Shown: piece by piece, positions 1-5,385 of the stretch
Layout: each line of letters begins with the position of its first letter
Numbering within the stretch: position 1 is the first letter of the stretch
NCBI GenBank assembly: GCA_046734915.1
Contig: JBKPSC010000074.1
Coordinates: forward strand, 1-5,385
Direction: 5' to 3'
Origin: VFZL01 sp046734915
GTDB lineage: Bacteria; Acidobacteriota; Vicinamibacteria; Vicinamibacterales; CAVVIG01
Length of the DNA stretch: 5,385 nucleotides
Notes under the pieces: generated by a model
Seen by the model: the letters and a program-made list of their open reading frames with translations, nothing else
Databases searched by the model: none
What the model was told of the DNA's origin: nothing
Program-made: the position numbers and the translations under genes

Positions 1-228
1 AACCGGATGCTGGTGCGAAACATTCTCGATTACGACAACTACGCGAAGAAAGTCGGCGTGAATCTCCTCTTCACGTACCGCGTCAATAGCGGGACGGTCT
101 TCTACGTCGGGTACGACGGACGATATCAGCAGGCCAACCTCATCACCGATAGCATCCTCACCTCCACCGACTACACGCAAACGAACCGGGCGATCTTCGC
201 GAAGCTCCAAGTACTGTTCAGATATTGA
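1..228 (+). CDS. C-terminal fragment of a DUF5916-like outer-membrane protein (5' end outside the window)
   Basis: The reading frame is open from base 1 and closes with TGA at 226-228, leaving 75 visible residues. The fragment has the alternating polar/aromatic pattern of outer-membrane beta strands, for example VNLLFTYRVNSGTVFYVGYD. It ends in LFRY, an aromatic C-terminal residue as expected for a barrel inserted by the BAM machinery. The segments NSGTVFYVGYD and the end NRAIFAKLQVLFRY resemble the C-terminus of the large DUF5916 proteins (N-terminal CBM9-like domain, C-terminal barrel) common in Acidobacteriota and Bacteroidota. That family assignment is from memory of the family, and the diagnostic N-terminal part is not visible. 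Function of the family is not established. An in-frame ATG at position 7 is internal, because coding pattern and frame continue to the window edge. Confidence 0.75.
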   Translation, partial: NRMLVRNILDYDNYAKKVGVNLLFTYRVNSGTVFYVGYDGRYQQANLITDSILTSTDYTQTNRAIFAKLQVLFRY

Positions 229-353
229 CGGGCCGGCGGCCGAGCAGACGGCGCTGCGCTTCTGTCTGGAATAGTAGGGCGCTTAGTTCTTGGTGCTTGG
301 TGCTGACGTTCTTCGTACAAAGGCTGAGCTAGGCGTGATACTGTCGTGGTTCT

Positions 354-357
354 GGAG
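354..357 (+). promoter_or_regulatory. Ribosome binding site of the O-methyltransferase gene
   Basis: GGAG lies 8 nt upstream of the ATG at 366. It is the only good Shine-Dalgarno core near that codon and fixes the start of the gene. Confidence 0.6.
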
Positions 358-365
358 ACACCACC

Positions 366-1388
366 ATGACACAGCCGCAGGCGACCGTTCCGCCGCACGT
401 GCAACTGATTCAAATGGGGACCGGGCATTGGTTGGCCGGAATGATCTACACGGCCGCCAACATCCGCTTGGCTGATCACCTCGCCAGCGGTCCGAAATCC
501 GCCGCCAATCTGGCGGGACCCACAGGCAGCCATCCCCGCTCGCTCCACCGATTCATGCGGGCGCTGGCCGCCTTCGGCATCCTGACCCAGGACAACGACG
601 ATCGCTTCGGCTTGACGTCCCTCGGCGAGGCGCTGAAGAGCGACGCGCCCGGATCCGCGCGCGCGACGGTCCTCACGATGGCCGGACCGCTGTTCTGGAA
701 GTCGTGGGAGAAGTTCCAATACTCGCTCGAAACCGGAAAGTCTGCCACTGAGCATGTCTTCGGCAAGCCGATCTTCGACTTGCTTGCCCAGGACCCCGAG
801 TCAGCCGCGCAATTCAGCGAATCAATGGTGGGCATCCATGGCGGCGAGCCGCCGACCGTCGCCGAGGCCTACGACTTCTCAGGGTTTGGCTCGATCGTCG
901 ACGTCGGCGGCGCCACAGGCAATATGCTCGCCCATATCCTGGCCAGGTATCCGCAGCCGAGAGGCGTGCTCTTCGATCTGGCGCACGTGGTCACCGAGGC
1001 GCCCGCGCTACTGAGGGCGCGCGGCGTCGAGTCCCGCGTTTCGATTGAGCACGGGAGCTTCTTCGAGTCGGTGCCTGCTGGCGGCGATGCGTACATCCTG
1101 TCGCACATCATCCACGACTGGAACCCGGAGCAATGTGCGACGATTCTCGGCAACTGCCGCCGGGCCATGAAGCCTGGCGCCAAGCTCCTCATCGTCGAGT
1201 TCGTGCTGCCGGAGGGGAACACGCCGCATTTTGGCAAGCTCGTCGACATGGTGATGCTGGCGATTCCCGGCGGGGAGGAGCGGACGCCTGCGGAATTCCG
1301 AACGTTGCTCGCCTCGTCGGGACTCGAGATGACGCGCGTCGTCCCCACGACATCGGACGTCAGCATCGTCGAGGCGGTAGTGGCGTAG
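366..1388 (+). CDS. SAM-dependent O-methyltransferase (Methyltransferase_2 family, with N-terminal dimerisation domain)
   Basis: The 340-residue product has the size and two-part layout of the plant-type/bacterial O-methyltransferase family. Residues about 12-100 form a winged-helix dimerisation domain (RSLHRFMRALAAFGIL at 58-73, then FGLTSLGEAL). The Rossmann methyltransferase domain follows. SAM-binding motif I is VDVGGATGN (178-186), and LFDLAHV (202-208) supplies the acidic residue after strand 2. HIIHDW (247-252) matches the family's HDW motif, whose His (H250) is the general base in plant enzymes such as caffeic acid OMT. LLIVEFVLPEG (274-284) and GGEERTPAEF (302-311) are also family-typical. 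It probably methylates a hydroxyl on a small cytosolic molecule; the substrate cannot be read from sequence. The ATG has GGAG at 354-357, 8 nt upstream. It leads a tight trio with the VOC and ASCH genes downstream. No membrane segment or damage is visible. Confidence 0.9.
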   Translation: MTQPQATVPPHVQLIQMGTGHWLAGMIYTAANIRLADHLASGPKSAANLAGPTGSHPRSLHRFMRALAAFGILTQDNDDRFGLTSLGEALKSDAPGSARATVLTMAGPLFWKSWEKFQYSLETGKSATEHVFGKPIFDLLAQDPESAAQFSESMVGIHGGEPPTVAEAYDFSGFGSIVDVGGATGNMLAHILARYPQPRGVLFDLAHVVTEAPALLRARGVESRVSIEHGSFFESVPAGGDAYILSHIIHDWNPEQCATILGNCRRAMKPGAKLLIVEFVLPEGNTPHFGKLVDMVMLAIPGGEERTPAEFRTLLASSGLEMTRVVPTTSDVSIVEAVVA

Positions 1389-1404
1389 TATCGGGACTGC
1401 CGGC

Positions 1405-1806
1405 ATGACGACTTTCGAACGCGTCGTTCCCGTGCTCACCTACCAGGACATCGCCGCTGCGCACGACTTCCTGGTGCGCGCCTTCGGTTTCGCGTCGGGC
1501 GGCCTCCATCGGACTCCTGATGGTCAGGCCGTCCACGCCGAAGTCCGCGCCGGCGATGCGGCCATCTGGCTGCACCAGGTCACTACGGAGCATCAGCTCG
1601 AGTCGCCGTTGGCCGGAGCCGTCGCGCATTCCGGCCTGTTCGTCCACGTCGACGATGTCGATGCGCATTACGAGCGTGCGCGTGGGGCCGGGGCGCGCAT
1701 CGACAGTGAGCCGGTCGATCAACCATACGGTCAACGTGAGTACGGCGCGAGGGACCCTGAAGGTCACAGGTGGTGGTTTGCTTCACCGATGACAACCCGG
1801 CGCTAG
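1405..1806 (+). CDS. VOC-superfamily protein (glyoxalase / bleomycin-resistance fold)
   Basis: The 133-residue product has the length of a single VOC domain made of two beta-alpha-beta-beta-beta modules. Module one runs from VVPVLTYQDIAAAHDFLVRA (7-26) through VHAEVRAGDAAIWLHQV (43-59). Module two starts at HSGLFVHVDDVDAHYERARG (75-94) and ends with the hallmark YGQREYGARDPEGHRWWF (108-125), typical of bleomycin-resistance-like and PhnB-like members. VOC proteins bind a divalent metal or a ligand at the interface and include glyoxalases, dioxygenases, epimerases and drug-binding proteins. Here the usual first-strand metal ligand is replaced by Val (VVPVL). H44, H81 or E112 could contribute ligands, but a full set cannot be assigned, so no reaction is proposed. 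The gene starts 16 bp after the methyltransferase stop. Its Shine-Dalgarno is weak (CGGGA near 1391), so translation may be helped by coupling. Confidence 0.85.
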   Translation: MTTFERVVPVLTYQDIAAAHDFLVRAFGFASGGLHRTPDGQAVHAEVRAGDAAIWLHQVTTEHQLESPLAGAVAHSGLFVHVDDVDAHYERARGAGARIDSEPVDQPYGQREYGARDPEGHRWWFASPMTTRR

Positions 1807-1825
1807 CCACTCGGGATCCCGTCAG

Positions 1826-2131
1826 ATGGTGTTCACCAAACGCCTGCGGGAAGGCGTCCGGCGCGGAATCATCAAGTGCAGCGTTCGCATCTGGACGCGT
1901 CCCCATGTCAAGGTCGGCGGCCGCTACCCGATGGACGACGGGCACGTCGTCGTCGACTCGATCACGCCGATGAAGATCTCGGGCATCACCCGCGCTCTGG
2001 CGCGTGAGTCGGGGTTCGACAGCGTCAAAGATCTGCTGAGCGTCGCGAAGCACGGTCCCGGCCGGAACGTGTACTTGATCCGGTTTCACTATTTGCGCCC
2101 AGGGGCGTGGGACCAGCCACGCGGCGGCTGA
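1826..2131 (+). CDS. Small ASCH-domain protein (PUA-like fold; possible relative of YqfB-type amidohydrolases)
   Basis: The 101-residue product begins MVFTKRLREGVRRGIIKCSV and is about the length of a stand-alone ASCH domain, a PUA-like beta-barrel often linked to RNA binding. The features used are the N-terminal G-x6-R segment GIIKCSVR (14-21), a VGGRY turn (30-34), VVVDSITPM (41-49), a helical ITRALARESGF stretch (54-64) and the closing strand NVYLIRFHYL (81-90). By eye this order matches E. coli YqfB, recalled as ending FYVIEF. YqfB deacetylates N4-acetylcytidine, but its catalytic Lys would align with Ile16 here and its Thr with Ser19, so activity should not be assumed. The ATG at 1826 is the first in frame after the VOC stop, 19 bp upstream; no strong Shine-Dalgarno is visible. 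The gene ends 7 bp before the convergent metallopeptidase stop. Role: unknown, cytosolic. Confidence 0.75.
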   Translation: MVFTKRLREGVRRGIIKCSVRIWTRPHVKVGGRYPMDDGHVVVDSITPMKISGITRALARESGFDSVKDLLSVAKHGPGRNVYLIRFHYLRPGAWDQPRGG

Positions 2132-2138
2132 CACCCGC

Positions 2139-3236
2139 TCACAGTCCGACAGCCTTGCGGCGCTCTTGCCGGCTACCCTCAGCGATCTCGTGCACGAAAC
2201 GGAGCTTGTCGATGGCGGCCGCCGAGAGCACGAACGGATAGCCGTCCGGCACTCCCAGCGCCCGATTGAGGTTGTTGATAACGTAGGTCACGGAAAACCA
2301 CTGCGCAATCAACTGATCGAAGTCGGCGTGATCGGCGGCAATCGAGGGCGGCACCGGATCGAGCGACGGCTCGTCCTGATGGCGAGGCGACAGCGACATG
2401 CCGCACCAGGCCGCCGTCTCCAGCGTGTCGACCATGTGCAGGTAGTGGGCGAACGTCTCGGCCCAGTCCTCCCACGCGTGAGCCGTCGCATACGCGCTGA
2501 CGAAGCGTGACTGCCAGTCGGCCGGTGGGCCCTCATCGTAGTGCCGCTTCAGCGCTTCGACATAATCGAGCCGCTCATCGCCGAACAAATCACGGAACTC
2601 GCCGACGGCTTCGCCGTTCCTGATGAGCCGATCCCAGTAGTAGTGCCCTACCTCGTGGCGCAGGTGGCCGAGAAGCGTGCGATAGGGCTCGTGCAGGTGC
2701 GCGCGCCGGCGCTCGCGCTCGGCGTCGTCGGCCTCGGCCAGACTGATCGTGATGACGCCGTCGGCATGGCCGGTCAGCACCGGCGGACCCACACCGTCAG
2801 GCGGATCGGCCTTGAACTCGAATGCCAGGCCGCCGCCGGGATCCTCATCGCGGTTCAGCACCGGCAGGCGAAGGCGCTGCAGCATGTAGACGACGCGGCG
2901 CTTGGCGGTCTCGAGCTTGTACCAGGCAACGTGATGCTCTGGCCTCCTCAGGTCTGGAATCACGCGGGTCAACCGGCACGACCGGCACAGTTCATTCGTG
3001 TCGTCGGCGGGAATGGCCCAGTTACACACCTGATGCAACGTGTAGTTGGCACACAGACGATAGCGACGGTTCGCCGCACGTGCGAGCGGCGAGCGCCACG
3101 TCCCATCGGCGTCTTGATCGAGCGATCCGACGAGCGAAAGGTCGGGAAGGTAGGCGAGCTGGTGATGACAGCTCACGCACTCGACGTTCTCGAAAAACAG
3201 CAGCTGGTCGCAGTGGTCACAGTGAAAAGTTTTCAT
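2139..3236 (-). CDS. Putative zinc-binding metallopeptidase with N-terminal zinc ribbons (DUF2248 / Peptidase_Mx type)
   Basis: The 365-residue product has two parts. The N-terminus carries a zinc ribbon with C6/C9 and C20/C23 (CDHC ... CVSC). A second cysteine group follows at C62, C71, C84 and C87 (CRSC), together resembling the zinc-ribbon_6 plus Peptidase_Mx architecture of COG4307-type proteins. The C-terminal part holds HEVGH (194-198), the zincin HExxH motif in which two His bind zinc and Glu is the base. Downstream, AWEDWAETFAHYLHMVDTL (254-272) probably gives the third ligand, E260. There is no signal peptide or membrane segment, so a cytosolic location is inferred. Substrate and physiological role are unknown for the family as far as I know. 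The ATG at 3234-3236 places the first CxxC at residue 6, but no clear Shine-Dalgarno precedes it. The gene is convergent with the ASCH gene and divergent from the DUF481-like gene. Confidence 0.88.
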   Translation of the reverse strand: MKTFHCDHCDQLLFFENVECVSCHHQLAYLPDLSLVGSLDQDADGTWRSPLARAANRRYRLCANYTLHQVCNWAIPADDTNELCRSCRLTRVIPDLRRPEHHVAWYKLETAKRRVVYMLQRLRLPVLNRDEDPGGGLAFEFKADPPDGVGPPVLTGHADGVITISLAEADDAERERRRAHLHEPYRTLLGHLRHEVGHYYWDRLIRNGEAVGEFRDLFGDERLDYVEALKRHYDEGPPADWQSRFVSAYATAHAWEDWAETFAHYLHMVDTLETAAWCGMSLSPRHQDEPSLDPVPPSIAADHADFDQLIAQWFSVTYVINNLNRALGVPDGYPFVLSAAAIDKLRFVHEIAEGSRQERRKAVGL

Positions 3237-3343
3237 TGGTGAGGACGGGAGACATCAGCGATTCCGCCATTCATTGTGCCAAAGGTCCAGGCCAAGGCAG
3301 CGCCGACTGGGGACGTGGAGGCACATCCTGTGCTGTTCGTCAC

Positions 3344-3348
3344 GGAGG
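3344..3348 (+). promoter_or_regulatory. Candidate ribosome binding site for a GTG start of the DUF481-like gene
   Basis: GGAGG lies 4 nt upstream of an in-frame GTG at 3353. It is the strongest Shine-Dalgarno core in the region and the reason for choosing that start. The spacing is short, and the following 43 codons look weakly coding, so this may be coincidental. Confidence 0.4.
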
Positions 3349-3352
3349 TCTC

Positions 3353-4234
3353 GTGCGACCACTACAGTTTCCTGGGAATTCGGCACGGCAATACCACGGG
3401 TGCTTGCGCCAGCCACAACATATTGCGGGCCCGCACACCAGCGGTGGGAGTCCAGCAGTATTTGTCGCGGCTCGCTGTAATTGGACGGCAGCGCTGGCCG
3501 TCGCCACGTCCTTTCTCATCGGGAGTGCGCAGTCGGCGCTCGGGCAGGCCGCACCGGCAGCGAACGAACCGCCGCCGCGGCTGGAAGCCTCGGCCCAGTT
3601 TGCCTTCCTCGACACCAGCGGCAACGCGTCCTCACAGTCGTTGGGTGCCGGCGGCGACTGGGCGTGGCGACCGGACCCCTGGCGATACAACGCGAAGATG
3701 GTCTTCGCACAGACCGAATCCGATGACGAGTTGAGCGCGCGGTCGGTGGCGGCGCTGTTCAGAACTTCGCGTTTACTCAACGATCGACTGGCGTTATACG
3801 GCCAGTACGACTTCTTGCGCGACGTTTTTGCCGGCGTCGAGCAGCGGCATATCGTTGAGGGCGGCGTCTCATACCTCGCCGTCAACGCAGCCCCGCACCG
3901 GTTGAGACTCGATGCCGGCCTCGGTTATTTGCACGAAGGGAGGCCGGAAAAGGATCTCGATTCGGCGACGCTCTCGCTCGCGGCCGCCTACAGGCTCGCC
4001 ATCTCGTCGACGGCTGAGTTCATCTACGAGCCCAGGTACCTGCTGCCGCTGGCCGAAACTGATGCGTGGAAGTTCGATCAAGATACCGCCGTAGTGGCGG
4101 CGCTGAACTCGTTTCTGTCGGTGAAGCTCTCGCACACCCTGCGGTACTCCGCCGCTCCACCTCTGGGATTCGACACGACTGACCGGATTCTGGCCATTTC
4201 TCTCGTGGCCAAGGTCCGTCGGCCGCAGCAGTGA
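3353..4234 (+). CDS. DUF481-like outer-membrane beta-barrel protein; 5' end uncertain
   Basis: The convincing part begins about 3482 with a hydrophobic signal-peptide core (TAALAVATSFLIGSAQSALG) and a likely signal peptidase site after ALG (residue 64 from the GTG). About 229 residues of alternating beta strands follow. Family-like features include FAFLDTSGNASSQSLGAG (83-100), YNAKMVFAQTESD, LYGQYDFLRDVFAGVEQR (148-165), LDAGLGYLHEG (187-196) and FIYEPRYLLPL (223-233), matching the DUF481 (YdiY-like) outer-membrane family. Function is poorly defined. The C-terminus, VAKVRRPQQ, lacks a terminal aromatic residue. No in-frame ATG occurs before 3698. GTG 3353 is chosen for its GGAGG, but gives an N-terminal extension of about 43 residues before the signal core, with only about half of codons ending in G/C against about four fifths after it (hand count). 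TTG 3404 is an alternative. A one-base deletion near 3475 would instead allow a TTG start at 3462. The coding body is firm; the start is not. Confidence 0.72.
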   Translation: MRPLQFPGNSARQYHGCLRQPQHIAGPHTSGGSPAVFVAARCNWTAALAVATSFLIGSAQSALGQAAPAANEPPPRLEASAQFAFLDTSGNASSQSLGAGGDWAWRPDPWRYNAKMVFAQTESDDELSARSVAALFRTSRLLNDRLALYGQYDFLRDVFAGVEQRHIVEGGVSYLAVNAAPHRLRLDAGLGYLHEGRPEKDLDSATLSLAAAYRLAISSTAEFIYEPRYLLPLAETDAWKFDQDTAVVAALNSFLSVKLSHTLRYSAAPPLGFDTTDRILAISLVAKVRRPQQ

Positions 4235-4315
4235 TCGGGAGGCCGGCGGAAACGGCGACGTCAACGCGATCGTGATGCTCAGCGGCCGCTGGCCAGGGGT
4301 TGCAAACGGGTGAGC

Positions 4316-4341
4316 GCCTGGCACGTCGTGCGATGCCAGGC
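4316..4341. terminator. Inverted repeat between convergent genes, possible bidirectional terminator
   Basis: GCCTGGCA (4316-4323) and TGCCAGGC (4334-4341) are perfect 8-bp arms around a 10-nt loop. They lie 81 bp past the DUF481-like stop and 17 bp past the peroxiredoxin stop, where both transcripts converge. GGGT (4308-4311) and ACCC (4342-4345) could add a further stem across a 4-nt bulge. There is no T-run on either strand after the stem, so it is not a standard intrinsic terminator. It may act as a processing or stabilising hairpin instead. Confidence 0.35.
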
Positions 4342-4358
4342 ACCCAGCCGAAGACTGA

Positions 4359-4949
4359 TTAGCGTTTGGCCTTGAGCTCGTTGACGACTTCCAGCGCCTT
4401 CTCCACGTGCTGGGCAGGATTGATCTTGTCGTCGGCGGACGACATGACCGCGGCAACCTTGTTGTCAGGGGTGACCACGAACGTCGTTCGTTCGGTGAAG
4501 TCGTGATCGATGGCGACACCGCGCGTGTCTTTCATACCCGCCGGCAGACTCATCTTGTTCAGGTTGTACGAGCTGGCGATCGCGCCGTCCGCGTCCGAGG
4601 CGACGGGGAACTTGCCGGCGCAGTACTCCGGATCGGCGGAGAATGCGTTCAGACGTTCGATGCTGTCCCTCGACACGCCGATAATCGACGCGCCAGCCGC
4701 ATCAAATTTCTCTTTGTTCACGGAGAAGGTGTGCGCCTGCAGGTTGCAGCCGCCGGTGAACGCAGAAGGGTAGAAATAGACGACGACAGGCCCGCGCTTG
4801 AGCGCGTCCTTCAGCGAGAAGTTGAATTCCTTGCCGGCGAGCGACGCCCGGGCAGAGAAGTCAGGCGCGCTCTGGCCCTGCTTCAGCGCCGCATATGCGG
4901 GAAGGGTGACGAGTGCTGCTAAGAGCACGCTCAGAAAACCACGTTTCAT
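4359..4949 (-). CDS. Exported Bcp/PrxQ-like peroxiredoxin
   Basis: The 196-residue product starts with a classical signal peptide, MKRGFLSVLLAALVTLPAYA (1-20), cleaved probably after AYA, so it should act in the periplasm. A thioredoxin-fold AhpC/TSA domain follows. The active-site motif Px3Tx2C is PSAFTGGC (P61, T65, peroxidatic C68), and the conserved Arg is R154 in TERTTF. Such enzymes reduce peroxides using thiol donors. Position 73, where alpha-type PrxQ/Bcp enzymes carry the resolving Cys, is His (CNLQAH). The only other cysteine is C110 in DPEYCAGKF, a possible resolving residue; otherwise it works as a 1-Cys enzyme. The ATG at 4947-4949 is chosen over an in-frame GTG 18 bases upstream because GAGGAG lies 8 nt before it and gives a proper signal peptide. 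The neighbouring hydrolase gene upstream has the same orientation, with an 84-bp gap. Confidence 0.9.
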   Translation of the reverse strand: MKRGFLSVLLAALVTLPAYAALKQGQSAPDFSARASLAGKEFNFSLKDALKRGPVVVYFYPSAFTGGCNLQAHTFSVNKEKFDAAGASIIGVSRDSIERLNAFSADPEYCAGKFPVASDADGAIASSYNLNKMSLPAGMKDTRGVAIDHDFTERTTFVVTPDNKVAAVMSSADDKINPAQHVEKALEVVNELKAKR

Positions 4950-4957
4950 GTGCTTGG

Positions 4958-4963
4958 CTCCTC
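4958..4963 (-). promoter_or_regulatory. Ribosome binding site of the peroxiredoxin gene
   Basis: The minus strand reads GAGGAG here, 8 nt before the ATG at 4949. It lies inside the extra codons that the alternative GTG start at 4967 would translate, and so decides for the ATG. Confidence 0.75.
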
Positions 4964-4969
4964 GCACGC

Positions 4970-4975
4970 ATCATA
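4970..4975 (-). promoter_or_regulatory. Possible -10 element for the peroxiredoxin gene
   Basis: The minus strand reads TATGAT, five of six matches to TATAAT, in an otherwise very GC-rich 84-bp gap. Transcription from it would start near 4963, giving a leader of only about 14 nt with the Shine-Dalgarno at its 5' end. No good -35 hexamer is found at 16-18 bp spacing, so support is weak. Confidence 0.25.
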
Positions 4976-5033
4976 CACGCGCCGCGTCGCGCTTGTGCTA
5001 ACGATCGGCTCACAGAGGCTGAGGTGCACCGGC

Positions 5034-5385
5034 TCAGTCCGCGATTGCCTGATAAGTCGTCGTCCAGAAGTCGCGATGGACGTTGGCACCGGCCTCTGAG
5101 TCGAGATGACGCTGCGTCATCAGGATGCCGATGAGATGCTCGTGAGGATCGGTGTACGCCGACGTGCCGACGCCGCCGGCCCACCCGAACCGTCCTGGCA
5201 CAGACGCGAGATCATCCCGCTTGATGTTGACGCCCATGCCGAATCCCCAGCCGCTGTTGCCATCGAAGAAGGCCTGGTTCGATTCCCGCTGCTCGGGTGT
5301 CAGCTGGTCGGTCGTCATGAGCTCGACCGAAGCGCGCGACAGAATGCGCGCTGCTCCGTGCCGGCCCTTATTGAGCATCATGTGG
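5034..5385 (-). CDS. C-terminal fragment of a class C beta-lactamase-like serine hydrolase (5' end outside the window)
   Basis: The frame is open to the window edge and stops with TGA at 5034-5036, showing 115 residues from the first visible Met plus one upstream codon. MMLNKGRHGAARILSRASVE is the helix segment usual before the final sheet in the beta-lactamase (PF00144) family. GWGFGMGV (44-51) and PGRFGWAGGVGTSAYTDP (62-79) follow. The GWAGGVGTS part sits where class C enzymes have the KTG/HTG box; the W-x-GG-x-GTS form is common in the esterase/peptidase-like relatives rather than in true AmpC enzymes. The SxxK and YxN motifs lie outside the window, so activity and export cannot be judged. 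It is more likely a general esterase or D-aminopeptidase-like hydrolase than a resistance enzyme. It is followed 84 bp downstream by the peroxiredoxin gene on the same strand. Confidence 0.85.
   Translation of the reverse strand, partial: HMMLNKGRHGAARILSRASVELMTTDQLTPEQRESNQAFFDGNSGWGFGMGVNIKRDDLASVPGRFGWAGGVGTSAYTDPHEHLIGILMTQRHLDSEAGANVHRDFWTTTYQAIAD

Noticed and set aside
171..755. 194-codon minus-strand frame over the end of the DUF5916-like gene and the start of the methyltransferase
   Set aside because: Arg-rich shadow sequence with no domain; both plus-strand genes beneath it are recognisable.
1583..2134. 183-codon minus-strand frame across the VOC and ASCH genes
   Set aside because: Shadow of two recognisable plus-strand genes, with low-complexity Arg/Ala/His composition.
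2541..3242. Long plus-strand open frame of 233 codons antisense to the metallopeptidase gene
   Set aside because: It mirrors the high-GC codon pattern of the minus-strand gene, has no recognisable domain, and the minus frame has an intact HEVGH and CxxC pairs.
3265..3282. Sigma-54-like promoter upstream of the metallopeptidase gene (minus strand TTGGCAC ... GGC)
   Set aside because: The -24-like TTGGCAC is good, but the GG-to-GC spacing is one base too long and the -12 lacks TTGC; sigma-54 sites tolerate little spacing change.
3321..3333. GCACA-TCC-TGTGC mini-hairpin before the DUF481-like start
   Set aside because: Five-bp arms with a 3-nt loop are too short to claim a regulatory structure without conservation.
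2822..3352. Upstream extension of the DUF481-like open frame back to an ATG at 2822
   Set aside because: Most of it overlaps the metallopeptidase on the opposite strand and translates to Arg/Ser/Gly-rich shadow sequence; a signal peptide could not lie over 200 residues inside.
4281..4290. 10-bp palindrome AGCGGCCGCT
   Set aside because: No loop, no repeat copies in the window, and such GC palindromes are expected by chance in DNA of this composition.
1..5385. Defence system, mobile element, CRISPR array or RNA gene
   Set aside because: No transposase, integrase, nuclease, toxin pair, terminal repeats, spaced repeats or tRNA-like cloverleaf was found on reading; every gene has an ordinary housekeeping, outer-membrane or uncharacterised family resemblance.

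Overview
The window is a stretch of GC-rich bacterial chromosome with coding strands dominated by G/C at third codon positions. The best guess is a soil-type Acidobacteriota or a similar Gram-negative. This rests on the tail of a DUF5916-type outer-membrane protein at the left edge, a DUF481-type outer-membrane barrel, and an exported Bcp-like peroxiredoxin of a kind I associate with that phylum. The assignment is inferred from recalled family resemblance, not from a marker gene.

Layout. (1) Bases 1-228 (+) are the C-terminal end of the DUF5916-like protein. (2) Bases 366-2131 (+) hold a compact co-directional trio with gaps of 16 and 19 bp: a SAM-dependent O-methyltransferase, a VOC (glyoxalase-fold) protein and a small ASCH-domain protein. 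They probably form one transcript. (3) Bases 2139-3236 (-) encode a zinc-ribbon plus HExxH putative metallopeptidase (DUF2248 / Peptidase_Mx type), convergent with the trio across only 7 bp. (4) Divergent from it, ending at 4234 (+), is a DUF481-like outer-membrane beta-barrel protein whose 5' end is ambiguous. (5) A convergent intergenic region with a perfect 8-bp inverted repeat follows. (6) Bases 4359-4949 (-) encode an exported Bcp/PrxQ-like peroxiredoxin. (7) From 5034 to the right edge (-) is the C-terminal part of a class C beta-lactamase-like serine hydrolase.

I see no mobile element, CRISPR array, tRNA, rRNA or phage gene. No pathway links the genes, and the window looks like ordinary chromosome made of mostly single-function genes. 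The points most worth a second look are the unclear start (possible one-base deletion or non-ATG start) of the DUF481-like gene, the cysteine arrangement of the peroxiredoxin, the ASCH protein's similarity to YqfB-type amidohydrolases with changed putative catalytic residues, and the uncharacterised zinc-ribbon metallopeptidase.
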